Assembly (NCBI GenBank): GCA_964007475.1
Contig: OZ023274.1
Span: forward strand, 55,947,851 to 56,011,850
Length of the DNA: 64,000 nucleotides
Direction: 5' to 3'
Source of the DNA: Hybos culiciformis
Taxonomy: Eukaryota > Arthropoda > Insecta > Diptera > Hybotidae
The notes under the pieces are model-generated. The model worked only from the letters and a program-made list of their open reading frames with translations. It did no database searches and was not told where the DNA came from. This document shows positions 33,202 to 44,764 of this stretch, piece by piece. The position numbers were made by a program, and so were the translations under genes. Each line of letters begins with the position of its first letter. Position 1 is the first letter of the stretch.

Positions 33202-33572
33202 TAGGCTCAGACGCCGTGGATTTTATCACGACGACGACTTATCGCGACTGAGCTGTGAAAAACGTGACGACCGCGCGGCGACGGCCCAGTCAGTCGACTC
33301 GAATTTTTCCCAAAAAAATTTTTTTTGTGCCAAAAAAAAATTTTTATTCCGAAAAAAAAATTTTTCGGTAAAAAATTCAAAGCAAAAAAGAAAAAAAAAA
33401 TTTTTTTTTCCTGATTTTTGAAGCAAATTCTTACGGCGCAACTGATTTTTGAAGCAAATTCTTACGGCGCAAATCCACGACTAGCCGCGTAAAATTCAAC
33501 GACGACGACTAATCGAAAAAAGACGCGGCGCGACGACGGGTCGGCTTATTTTTTTGACGGCGTCTGAGCCTG
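33202..33572. mobile_element. CG-rich hAT MITE, 371 bp, 8-bp duplication
   Basis: TAGGCTCAGACGCCGT at left and ACGGCGTCTGAGCCTG at right are inverted. The exact 8-bp duplication TCCCTAAC flanks both (33194-33201 and 33573-33580). The inside has many CGACGACG and GCGGCG motifs and a 32-bp direct repeat (TTTGAAGCAAATTCTTACGG...) near 33415-33470. No transposase. The CpG content is far above the surroundings. Confidence 0.88.
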
Positions 33573-33580
33573 TCCCTAAC

Positions 33581-34517
33581 AAAATGTTCTACAAGGAGTG
33601 AAATAAATAAACAAAAATATTTCATTCCCAAAGAGCGTAATTTATTTGTGTTTTTTTATTTTTATTTTGGGAGCAAAAAATTTTTTTTTTAAATTTCGTT
33701 CCCAAAGAGCGGTTTTTTATTATTTATTTTTTATTTCCTTTGCAAAGAATGGAGCGAAGGAGTGGAAAAAATTAAATTTTTAACTCTAGTAAAAAGACAT
33801 ATAGTTAACATTAAACAATTGGAATTAAAAAACAATTGGAAATAAAAAATAATGCGCCCAATGTTTTTCGTTTTATAAGAATTAAAAATTGTTACAAAGG
33901 CTGTTACCAAATGTGAACAATTTTAGTGCTCAAGAGAAATGATGTTTTTTATAAAATGTACTTTTTATTATGTAAAATTAATAACAGTTTCATAATTTGT
34001 TTTTTTATTAAATCACAACACTTTTTTACGGTTCGAGACAAAAACTCAAAAATAATATACTGAAGTCGAAATCGTTAAAAATGACGGAATGAATAAGAAA
34101 ATATTTCACATTTATCGGCGCTCCGAGTGGCAGTTACATACATTTTATATCGTTTATTTATTAGTCAAAATAGATGGTGGGCTCCGAAATATAAATACAA
34201 GAGGTATCAATCAAAATCGCTAAACACGTCTAAAGTTTTAACCCCTCCCCAAAATTTTCTGTCACGTTATCTTCATTTCATCCCAGCTACCTATTTTGGT
34301 ACATGTTTTTTTAAATTATTTTGACCTGGTGTTAGGTATATGATGACTCTTGTTAGGTATATAATGAAATCTTTGTGAAACAACTAAAGAAATAAAAATT
34401 TGATGTATATAGAAATAGTCAAATTAAGTACAATCTCTCTTGGTATGTACATAAAAATATCATATGGATATATTACATACATATTTATTAAATATGTATT
34501 AGACATACGCATATATT
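33581..34517. other. Non-coding stretch before the satellite array
   Basis: The repeated motif CATTCCCAAAGAGCG (about 33630 and 33698), also seen as CACTCCCAAGAGCG before the MITE, shows that the MITE landed in an older repeat. No gene. Near 34210-34320, TAACCCCTCCCCAAAATTTT and AGCTACCTATTTTGGT are decayed satellite-like sequence. Confidence 0.45.
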
Positions 34518-35838
34518 GGTAATCTTAATTTCACCGGAGCTACCTATTTAAAAAAAAAAAAAATTTCGTATATTTTGCTCCGGCACGACCTAAACGTCGC
34601 TCCCCACCCAAAATTTTGTTTTCAGGTAATATTAATTTCACCGGAGCTACCTATTTTGAAAAAAAAAAAAAAAATTTTCGTATATTTTGCTCCGGCACGA
34701 CCTAACCGTAGCTCCCCACTCAAATTTTTTTTTTCGGGTAATATTAATTTCACCGGAGCTACCTATTTTGAAAAAAAAAAAAAATTTTCGTATATTTTGC
34801 TCCAGCACGACCTAATCGTAGCTGCCCACCCAAAAAATTTTTTTCAGGTAATATTAATTTCACAGGAGCTACCTATTTTGAAAAAAAAAAAATTTTCCTA
34901 TATTTTGCTCTGGCACGACCTAATCGTAGCTTCCCACCCAAATTTTTTTTTTTTCGGGTAATATTAATTTCACCGGAGCTACCTATTTTGAAAAAAAAAA
35001 AATTTTTCGTATATTTTGCTCCAGCACAACCTAACCGTAGCTCCCCACCCAAAATTTTTTTTGAAGGTAACATTAATTTCACCGGAGCTACCTATTTTGA
35101 AAAACAAAAAAAATTTTCGTATATTTTGCTCCGGCACGACCTAATCGTAGCTCCACCCAAAAATTTTTTTTCTGGTAATATTAATTTCACCGGAGCTACC
35201 TATTTTGAAAAAAAAAAAATTTTCGTATATTTTGCTCCGGCACGACCTAACCGTAGCTCCCCACACAAAAAATTTTTTTCAGTTAATATTAATTTCACCG
35301 GAGCTACCTATTATGAAAAAAAAAATTTTTCGTATATTTTGCTCCGGCACGACCTAACCGTAGCTCCCCACCCAAAATTTTTTTTTCAGGTAATATTAAT
35401 TTCACCGGAGCTACCTATTTAGAAAAAAAAAAAATTTTCGTTTATTTTGCTCCGGCACGACCTAACCGTAGCTCCCCACCCAAAATTTTTTTTGAAGGTA
35501 ACATTAATTTCACCGGAGCTACCTATTTTGAAAAAAAAAAAAATTTTCGTATATTTTGCTCCGGCACGACCTAATCGTAGCTCCACCCAAAAATTTTTTT
35601 TCTGGTAATATTAATTTCACCGGAGCTACCTATTTTGAAAAAAAAAAATTTTCCTATATTTTGCTCTGGCACGACCCCCCCCAAATTTTTTTTTTTCGGG
35701 TAATATTAATTTCACCGGAGCTACCTATTATGAAAAAAAAAAAAATTTTCGTATATTTTGCTCCGGCACAACCTAACCGTAGCTCCCCACCCAAAATTTT
35801 TTTTGAAGGTAACATTAATTTCACCGGAGCTACCTATT

Positions 35839-38800
35839 TTGAAAAAAAAAAAAATTTTCGTATATTTTGCTCCGGCACGACCTAATCGTAGCTCCACCCA
35901 AAAATTTTTTTTCTGGTAATATTAATTTCACCGGAGCTACCTATTTTGAAAAAAAAAAAAATTTTCGTATATTTTGCTCCGGCACGACCTAACCGTAGCT
36001 CCCCACACAAAAAATTTTTTTCAGTTAATATTAATTTCACCGGAGCTACCTATTATGAAAAAAAAAATTTTTCGTATATTTTGCTCTGGCACGACCTAAT
36101 CGTAGCCCCCCACCCAAATTTTTTTTTTTCGGGTAATATTAATTTCACCGGAGCTACCTATTTTGAAAAAAAAAAAAATTTTCGTATATTTTGCTCCGGC
36201 ACAACCTAACCGTAGCTCCCCACCCAAAATTTTTTTTGAAGGTAACATTAATTTCACCGGAGCTACCTATTTTGAAAAAAAAAAAATTTTCGTATATTTC
36301 GCTCCGGCACGACCTAATCGTAGCTCCACCCAAAAATTTTTTTTCTGGTAATATTAATTTCACCGGAGCTACCTATTTTGAAAAAAAAAAATTTTTCGTA
36401 TATTTTGCTCCGGCACGACCTAATCGTAGTTCCCACCCAAAAATTTTTTTTCAGGTAATATTAATTTCACCGGAGCTACCTATTTTGAAAAAAAAAATTT
36501 TTTTCGTATATTTTGCTCCGGCACGACCTAACCGTAGCTCCCAATCCAAAATTTTTTTTTCAGGTAATCTTAATTGCACCGGAGCTACCTATTTAAAAAA
36601 AAAAACTTTTCGTATATTTTGCTCCGGCACGACCTAACCGTAGCTCCCCACCCAAAATTTTTTTTTCAAGTAATATTAATTTCACCGGAGCTACCTATTT
36701 TGGAAAAAAAATTTTGTTCATATACTTTGCGTCGGCACGATCTAACCGTACCTCCCTGCCCAAAAATTTTTCGGCTGGTAATCTTAATTTCACCGGAGCT
36801 ACCTATTAAAAAAAAAAAAAAAAATTTTGTATATTTTGCTCCGGCACGACCTAAACGTCGCTCCCCACCCAAAATTTTTTTTTCTCCGGAGCTACCTATT
36901 TAAAAAAAAAATTTTTTTTCGTATATTTTGCTCCGGCACCACCTAACCGTAGCTCCCCACCCAAAAATTTTTTTTCAGGTAATACTAATTTCACCGGAGC
37001 TACCTATTTTGAAAAAAAAAAAATTTCGTATATTTTGCTCTGGCACGACCTAACCGTAGCTCCCCACCCAAAATTTTTTTTCAGATAATATTAATTTCAC
37101 CGGAGCTACCTATTTTGAAAAAAAAGAAAATTTTCGTATATTTTGCTCCGGCACGACCTAACCGTAGCGCCCCACCCAAAATTTTTTTTTCAGGTAATAT
37201 TAATTTCACCGGAGCTACCAATTTTGAAAAAAAAAAATTTTCGTATATTTTGCTCCGGCACGACCTAATCGTAGCTCCCCACCCAAACATTTTTTTTCAG
37301 GTAATATTAATTTCACCGGAGCTACCTATTTTGAAAAAAAAATTTTTTTTCGTATATTTTGCTCCGGCACGACCTAACCGTAGCTCCCCACCCAAAATTT
37401 TTTTTTCAGGTAATCTTAATTTCACCGGAGTTACCTATTTAAAAAAAAAAAATGTTCGTATATTTTGCTCCGGCACGACCTAACCGTAGCTCCCCACCCA
37501 AAAATTTTTTTTCAGGTAATATTAATTTCACCGAAGCTACCTATTTTGAAAAAAAAAATTTTTTCATATATTTTGCGTAGGCACGACCTAACCGTAGCTC
37601 CCCACCCAAAAATTTTTTTTCAGATAATATTAATTTCACCGGAGCTACCTATTTTGAAAAAAAAGAAAATTTTCGAATATTTTGCTCCGGCACGACCTAA
37701 CCGTAGCTCCCCACCCAAAATTTTTTTTTCAGGTAATCTTAATTTCACCGGAGTTACCTATTAAAAAAAAAAAAAATTTTCGTATATTTTGCTCCGGCAC
37801 GACCTAACCGTAGCTCCCCACCCAAAAATTTTTTTTCAGGTAATATTAATTTCACCGGAGCTACCTATTTTGAAAAAAAAAAAATTTCGTATATTTTGCC
37901 CCGGCACGACCTAACCGTAGCTCCCATCCAAAAATTTTTTTTCAGGTAATATTAATTTCACCGGAGCTACCTACTTTGAAAAAAAAAAAAAATTTTCGTA
38001 TATTTTGCGTCGGCACGACCTAACCGTATCTCCCCACCCAAAATTTTTTTTTAGGTAATCTTAATTTCACCGGAGCTACCTATTTTGAAAAAAAAAAATT
38101 TTCGTATATTTTGCTCCGGCACGACCTAATCGTAGCTCCCCACCCAAACATTTTTTTTCAGGTAATATTAATTTCACCGGAGCTACCTATTTTGAAAAAA
38201 AAAATTTTTTTCGTATATTTTGCTCCGGCACGACCTAACCGTAGCTCCCCACCCAAAATTTTTTTTCAGGTAATCTTAATTTCACCGGAGTTACCTATTA
38301 AAAAAAAAAAAAATTTCGTATATTTTGCTCCTATTTGAAAAAAAAAAAAATTTTCGTATATTTTGCTCCGGCACGACCTAATCGTAGCTCCACCCAAAAA
38401 TTTTTTTTCTGGTAATATTAATTTCACCGGAGCTACCTATTTTGAAAAAAAAAAAAATTTTCGTATATTTTGCTCCGGCACGACCTAACCGTAGCTCCCC
38501 ACACAAAAAATTTTTTTCAGTTAATATTAATTTCACCGGAGCTACCTATTATGAAAAAAAAAATTTTTCGTATATTTTGCTCTGGCACGACCTAATCGTA
38601 GCCCCCCACCCAAATTTTTTTTTTTCGGGTAATATTAATTTCACCGGAGCTACCTATTTTGAAAAAAAAAAAAATTTTCGTATATTTTGCTCCGGCACAA
38701 CCTAACCGTAGCTCCCCACCCAAAATTTTTTTTGAAGGTAACATTAATTTCACCGGAGCTACCTATTTTGAAAAAAAAAAAATTTTCGTATATTTCGCTC

Positions 38801-40721
38801 CGGCACGACCTAATCGTAGCTCCACCCAAAAATTTTTTTTCTGGTAATATTAATTTCACCGGAGCTACCTATTTTGAAAAAAAAAAATTTTTCGTATATT
38901 TTGCTCCGGCACGACCTAATCGTAGTTCCCACCCAAAAATTTTTTTTCAGGTAATATTAATTTCACCGGAGCTACCTATTTTGAAAAAAAAAATTTTTTT
39001 CGTATATTTTGCTCCGGCACGACCTAACCGTAGCTCCCAATCCAAAATTTTTTTTTCAGGTAATCTTAATTGCACCGGAGCTACCTATTTAAAAAAAAAA
39101 ACTTTTCGTATATTTTGCTCCGGCACGACCTAACCGTAGCTCCCCACCCAAAATTTTTTTTTCAAGTAATATTAATTTCACCGGAGCTACCTATTTTGGA
39201 AAAAAAATTTTGTTCATATACTTTGCGTCGGCACGATCTAACCGTACCTCCCTGCCCAAAAATTTTTCGGCTGGTAATCTTAATTTCACCGGAGCTACCT
39301 ATTAAAAAAAAAAAAAAAAATTTTGTATATTTTGCTCCGGCACGACCTAAACGTCGCTCCCCACCCAAAATTTTTTTTTCTCCGGAGCTACCTATTTAAA
39401 AAAAAAATTTTTTTTCGTATATTTTGCTCCGGCACCACCTAACCGTAGCTCCCCACCCAAAAATTTTTTTTCAGGTAATACTAATTTCACCGGAGCTACC
39501 TATTTTGAAAAAAAAAAAATTTCGTATATTTTGCTCTGGCACGACCTAACCGTAGCTCCCCACCCAAAATTTTTTTTCAGATAATATTAATTTCACCGGA
39601 GCTACCTATTTTGAAAAAAAAGAAAATTTTCGTATATTTTGCTCCGGCACGACCTAACCGTAGCGCCCCACCCAAAATTTTTTTTTCAGGTAATATTAAT
39701 TTCACCGGAGCTACCAATTTTGAAAAAAAAAAATTTTCGTATATTTTGCTCCGGCACGACCTAATCGTAGCTCCCCACCCAAACATTTTTTTTCAGGTAA
39801 TATTAATTTCACCGGAGCTACCTATTTTGAAAAAAAAATTTTTTTTCGTATATTTTGCTCCGGCACGACCTAACCGTAGCTCCCCACCCAAAATTTTTTT
39901 TTCAGGTAATCTTAATTTCACCGGAGTTACCTATTTAAAAAAAAAAAATGTTCGTATATTTTGCTCCGGCACGACCTAACCGTAGCTCCCCACCCAAAAA
40001 TTTTTTTTCAGGTAATATTAATTTCACCGAAGCTACCTATTTTGAAAAAAAAAATTTTTTCATATATTTTGCGTAGGCACGACCTAACCGTAGCTCCCCA
40101 CCCAAAAATTTTTTTTCAGATAATATTAATTTCACCGGAGCTACCTATTAAAAAAAAAAAAAATTTTCGTATATTTTGCTCCGGCACGACCTAACCGTAG
40201 CTCCCCACCCAAAAATTTTTTTTCAGGTAATATTAATTTCACCGGAGCTACCTATTTTGAAAAAAAAAAAATTTCGTATATTTTGCCCCGGCACGACCTA
40301 ACCGTAGCTCCCATCCAAAAATTTTTTTTCAGGTAATATTAATTTCACCGGAGCTACCTACTTTGAAAAAAAAAAAAAATTTTCGTATATTTTGCGTCGG
40401 CACGACCTAACCGTATCTCCCCACCCAAAATTTTTTTTTAGGTAATCTTAATTTCACCGGAGCTACCTATTTTGAAAAAAAAAAATTTTCGTATATTTTG
40501 CTCCGGCACGACCTAATCGTAGCTCCCCACCCAAACATTTTTTTTCAGGTAATATTAATTTCACCGGAGCTACCTATTTTGAAAAAAAAAATTTTTTTCG
40601 TATATTTTGCTCCGGCACGACCTAACCGTAGCTCCCCACCCAAAATTTTTTTTCAGGTAATCTTAATTTCACCGGAGTTACCTATTTAAAAAAAAAAAAT
40701 GTTCGTATATTTTGCTCCGGC
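35839..40721 (+). repeat. Higher-order tandem duplication of 2,496 bp within the satellite
   Basis: Sequence from about 35839 to 38334 recurs at about 38335 to 40721 at an offset of 2,496 bp, with essentially no substitutions over the first 1.8 kb. The second copy lacks one monomer (109 bp) near 40150. The junction near 38331-38340 is abrupt: TTTTGCTCC joins directly to TATTTGAAA, breaking the monomer register. Confidence 0.9.
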
Positions 40722-42542
40722 ACGACCTAACCGTAGCTCCCCACCCAAAAATTTTTTTTCAGGTAATATTAATTTCACCGAAGCTACCTATTTTGAAAAA
40801 AAAAATTTTTTCATATATTTTGCGTAGGCACGACCTAACCGTAGCTCCCCACCCAAAAATTTTTTTTCAGGTAATATTAATTTCACCGGAGCTACCAATT
40901 TTGAAAAAAAAAAATTTTCGTATATTTTGCTCCGGCACGACCTAATCGTAGCTCCCCACCCAAACATTTTTTTTCAGGTAATATTAATTTCACCGGAGCT
41001 ACCTATTTTGAAAAAAAAATTTTTTTTCGTATATTTTGCTCCGGCACGACCTAACCGTAGCTCCCCACCCAAAATTTTTTTTTCAGGTAATCTTAATTTC
41101 ACCGGAGTTACCTATTAAAAAAAAAAAAAATTTTCGTATATTTTGCTCCGGCACGACCTAACCGTAGCTCCCCACCCAAAAATTTTTTTTCAGGTAATAT
41201 TAATTTCACCGGAGCTACCTATTTTGAAAAAAAAAAAATTTCGTATATTTTGCCCCGGCACGACCTAACCGTAGCTCCCATCCAAAAATTTTTTTTCAGG
41301 TAATATTAATTTCACCGGAGCTACCTACTTTGAAAAAAAAAAAAAATTTTCGTATATTTTGCGTCGGCACGACCTAACCGTATCTCCCCACCCAAAATTT
41401 TTTTTTAGGTAATCTTAATTTCACCGGAGCTACCTATTTTGAAAAAAAAAAATTTTCGTATATTTTGCTCCGGCACGACCTAATCGTAGCTCCCCACCCA
41501 AACATTTTTTTTCAGGTAATATTAATTTCACCGGAGCTACCTATTTTGAAAAAAAAAATTTTTTTCGTATATTTTGCTCCGGCACGACCTAACCGTAGCT
41601 CCCCACCCAAAATTTTTTTTCAGGTAATCTTAATTTCACCGGAGTTACCTATTAAAAAAAAAAAAAATTTCGTATATTTTGCTCCGGCACGACCTAACCG
41701 TAGCTCCCCACCCAAAAATTTTTTTTCAGGTAATATTAATTTCACCGGAGCTACCTATTTTGAAAAAAAAAAAATTTCGTATATTTTGCCCCGGCACGAC
41801 CTAACCGTAGCTCCCATCCAAAAAATTTTTTTCAGGTAATATTAATTTCACCGGAGCTACCTACTTTGAAAAAAAAAAAAAAATTTTCGTATATTTTGCG
41901 TCGGCACGACCTAACCGTATCTCCCCACCCAAAATTTTTTTTTAGGTAATCTTAATTTCACCGGAGCTACCTATTTTGAAAAAAAAAAATGTTCGTATAT
42001 TTTGCTCCGGCACGACCTAACCGTAGCTCCCCACCCAACATTTTTTTTTCAGGTAATATTAACATATTTTGAACAAAAAAAAATGTTCGTATATTTTGCT
42101 CCGGCACGACCTAATCGTAGCTCCCCACCCAAAAATTTTTTTTCAGGTAATATTAATTTCACCGGAGCTACCTACTTTGAAAAAAAAAAAAAATTTCGTA
42201 TATTTTGCGTCGGCACGACCTAACCGTATCTGCCCACCCAAAATTTTTTTTTAGGTAATCTTAATTTCACCGGAGCTACCTATTTTGAAAAAAAAGAAAA
42301 TTTTCGTATATTTTGCTCCGGCACGACCTAACCGTAGCGCCCCACCCAAAATTTTTTTTTCAGGTAATATTAATTTCACCGGAGCTACCAATTTTGAAAA
42401 AAAAAAATTTTCGTATATTTTGCTCCGGCACGACCTAATCGTAGCTCCCCACCCAAACATTTTTTTTCAGGTAATATTAATTTCACCGGAGCTACCTATT
42501 TTGAAAAAAAAAAAATTTCGTATATTTTGCCCCGGCACGACC
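40498..42542 (+). repeat. Further satellite sub-duplications (967-bp offset)
   Basis: 40498-40689 recurs at 41465-41655, and the block at 37081-37290 recurs at 39577 and again at 42251. The right part of the array was therefore built by several overlapping block duplications. Confidence 0.8.
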
Positions 42543-43117
42543 TAACCGTAGCTCCCATCCAAAAATTTTTTTTCAGGTAATATTAATTTCACCGGAGCTA
42601 CCTACTTTGAAAAAAAAAAAAAATTTCGTATATTTTGCGTCGGCACGACCTAACCGTATCTGCCCACCCAAAATTTTTTTTTATGTAATCTTAATTTCAC
42701 CGGAGATACCTATTTTGAAAAAAAAAATTTTTTCGTATATTTTGCTCCGGCAAGACCTAACCGTAGCTCCCCACCCAAAAAATTTTTTTCAGGTAACATT
42801 AATTTCGCCGGAGCTACCTATTTTGAAAAAAAAAAAAAAATTTTAGTTTTAAATAATTTGTAAACGAAAAATTTTTAAAAAATAATTTGAATTTAAATTT
42901 GTCGCGCCAAATTATTTTGTTTTTATTAATGGCACTCATTTTTTTGTGTGTTCATTTTTCAAATTCGAGTCGTATTTTGAGTATTTTATTCTTATTTTTC
43001 TGAGAAAAAATCTCGTACGTTTTAGATACTCGAATCGATACTCGAATTGAACCATGATTTTTATCCTCTACCAAAAATCGCACAACGTGCCAAAAGAAGT
43101 ATAATCTTCAAAAATAA

Positions 43118-43369
43118 GTTAAAAACGAGTTTTCCAAAAAACTGAGGCCAGGCCGCATGAAAAAGTAGAAAATAGCTTTTTCTTCACACACAGAAATGGA
43201 CTCAGATTTTTTGATTGGGACGTAAGTGATTTGATTCATGAAGAGATAGAATATTCAAGAGAAATGTCCCAATCAAAAAATCTGAGTCCACCTCTGTGTG
43301 GGAAGAAAAAGTTATTTTCTACTTTTTCGTGCGGCCTGGCCTCAGTTTTTTGGCAAACTCGTTTTTAAC
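43118..43369. mobile_element. Foldback (hairpin) element, second copy
   Basis: This 252-bp copy matches 29738-29987, including the GAGGCCAGGCCGCATGAAAA arm. It sits at the inner end of arm B of the inverted pair. Confidence 0.85.
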
Positions 43370-44055
43370 TTATTTTTATTTTCTGCCTTTTCACGTTAAC
43401 TAAATTGTTATTATGTGCTGCATGGAGATGTTTAAAAACAATTTTATGACTAATCATATCGATGAAAATTTTTCCGATGAGTTTTCCGCATTTTCGGGTT
43501 TTCCGTGGAGTTTTCTGCAAAAGCAACTTTATGCAACTCATTTCGCTGTACAACTTTGTCTCAGGTTGCAAAACGCTCAAACGCTTGCTTGGTCTGAAAA
43601 ACTCTGGAAAAGCGTTTTACATGAATTTTCTTCGATTTTTTCTGCAAGTTTTCACCATTGTCGGAGAGCAAGTAATGATGCCGGTTGATAGGGAACTTGA
43701 TCCTGCATAATTTATAAAACTTTTTTACCGGAAAATTTTTTACCGGAAAAGTCGGAAAATTTCGGAAATTTTTTTTGGAAAAATCAGAAAACTTTGCATT
43801 TTTCCTAAAACGGATTTATCACTTTTCAAATTTGTACCAAATTTTCAAATGATTTTTCCCGATTTTCCGGGTTTTCCATGGAAATTTCCGCTTCAAATTT
43901 TGATAGCTTCAATTGTCACGCAACATGAACCTGTGTGCCAAATTTCAGCTCGCTGTGATGACGAAAAGTGGGTCTATGAGAGTGTCGAAAATAGTAAAGA
44001 AATATACAGACAAATTCCTTTACGAGTCAATAAGAATTGTGTCCTCAAAAATAAA
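43118..44055 (+). repeat. Arm B of an inverted repeat pair (partner 29057-29987)
   Basis: Reverse copy of 29057-29987 with about 5-10% visible difference. The outer ends read AAGAATTGTGTCCTCA here and its complement at 29066. The arms enclose about 13 kb, including the satellite. It ends about 135 bp from the CAP exon at 44191. Confidence 0.85.
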
Positions 44056-44190
44056 ATAATAATGAATTTTATAATAAACCTCATGGAATAAAGTCATAAT
44101 TAAAAATTGAATTTTATTGAAGTTTAATTTTAATTTATCAAATACATATATTGAGGAAATTTTCTTATAGAATATTATTGTTATATTTAC

Positions 44191-44295
44191 CTGGAGGGTA
44201 ATAATACGCCACAACAAAAATTTTTCCAGTTCTAGAAGCTGCTTTACCCACACCAAAATATTTTGAATTACGCCATACAATTTGCGTAAAATGTC
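44191..44295 (-). CDS. CAP/GAPR-1-like gene, exon with the GHFTQ motif
   Basis: 105 bases between an acceptor (TTTTTTAG at 44296-44303) and a donor (GTAAATAT at 44183-44190). It encodes (G)HFTQIVWRNSKYFGVGKA, about eight residues, then FVVAYYYPP(G). HFTQ-x-VW is the CAP1 signature with the conserved cavity histidine; GVGKA and the VVA-Y-xPPG strand-turn match GAPR-1 (human GLIPR2), a Golgi/membrane-associated CAP protein. The split Gly codons at both ends agree in phase with the exons at 44599 and 6436. The gene's reaction is not known with certainty for the family; lipid or sterol binding has been reported for CAP proteins. Confidence 0.9.
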
Positions 44296-44389
44296 CTAAA
44301 AAATTTATAAAATGTAATTTCAACCAAAAGAAATGCAGTTTTTAAATTTTATCTTTGATATTTTTATTTTATAGCTTTATAGTTAGGTT

Positions 44390-44554
44390 AAACTCGACGT
44401 GACGCACACAACGGACGCGACGTAAACCACGTAAGAAATATTAAATGTATGAAAATATATGGACGCGAACAATCTCGACGTTAACGACGCTAACGTAAAA
44501 TTATATGGTCATTAACGTCATTAAGGTTTGCGTCGTGTCCGTAGCGTCGAGTTT
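44390..44554. mobile_element. Small CG-rich inverted-repeat element in CAP intron
   Basis: AAACTCGACG (44390-44399) is inverted at 44545-44554, and internal pieces such as GACGCGACG and CGTCGTGTCC also pair loosely. 165 bp, no coding capacity. It lies within the 303-bp intron between the two CAP exons, so it accounts for over half of that intron. Confidence 0.6.
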
Positions 44555-44598
44555 GCCCAGGCGGTTAATTAAAATAAAGAAAAAATCCTAATACCAAC

Positions 44599-44688
44599 CA
44601 GTATTAACATTTGTATGGAGTAGGCTTGGTTCCTTAAAGTAATTATAGCGCCTTACTGTTGAATACCAAAAGGATGCAACTTCTTGAC
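44599..44688 (-). CDS. CAP/GAPR-1-like gene, upstream exon
   Basis: 90 bases between an acceptor (CTTTTACAG at 44689-44697) and a donor (GTTGGTAT, below 44599). It encodes (G)QEVASFWYSTVRRYNYF followed by a polar stretch ending NVNT(G). In GAPR-1-like CAP proteins this segment (E-V-x-x-W-Y, then Y-N-Y/F) lies just before the GHFT motif and supplies a conserved Glu of the CAP cavity. The exon ends with the first base of the Gly codon completed by the next exon. Upstream exons (signal or N-terminal CAP helices, GEN-L motif) were looked for up to 64000 and not seen. Confidence 0.88.
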
Positions 44689-44764
44689 CTGTAAAAGAAA
44701 AATTATAAACATTTATTTATCTTATAGAAATTTTGAAAGCAAGACAATTTATCGTCATATCTAT

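Larger units (their letters stand above)
34518..42842 (+). repeat. Satellite array, about 107-112 bp monomers, roughly 75-80 copies
   Basis: The monomer order is GGTAATATTAATTTCACCGG, AGCTACCTATTTTG, a variable A run, TTTTCGTATATTTTGCTCCG, GCACGACCTAACCGTAGCTC, CCCACCCAAAATTTTTTTTC. Spacing between successive GCTCC sites is mostly 107-112 bp; differences are mainly in the A and T runs. Copy number is estimated from array length over period. Higher-order duplications are present (offsets 2,496 bp and 967 bp). Frames open across several monomers on both strands are satellite artefacts. The array lies in the inferred last intron of the CAP gene. Confidence 0.97.

Noticed and set aside
34575..42846. 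Dozens of 60-148 codon open frames with repeats like FVYFAPARPNRSSPPKIFF
   Set aside because: They follow the satellite monomers on both strands, and change with A/T run length; no start context or independent protein pattern. Treated as satellite artefacts.
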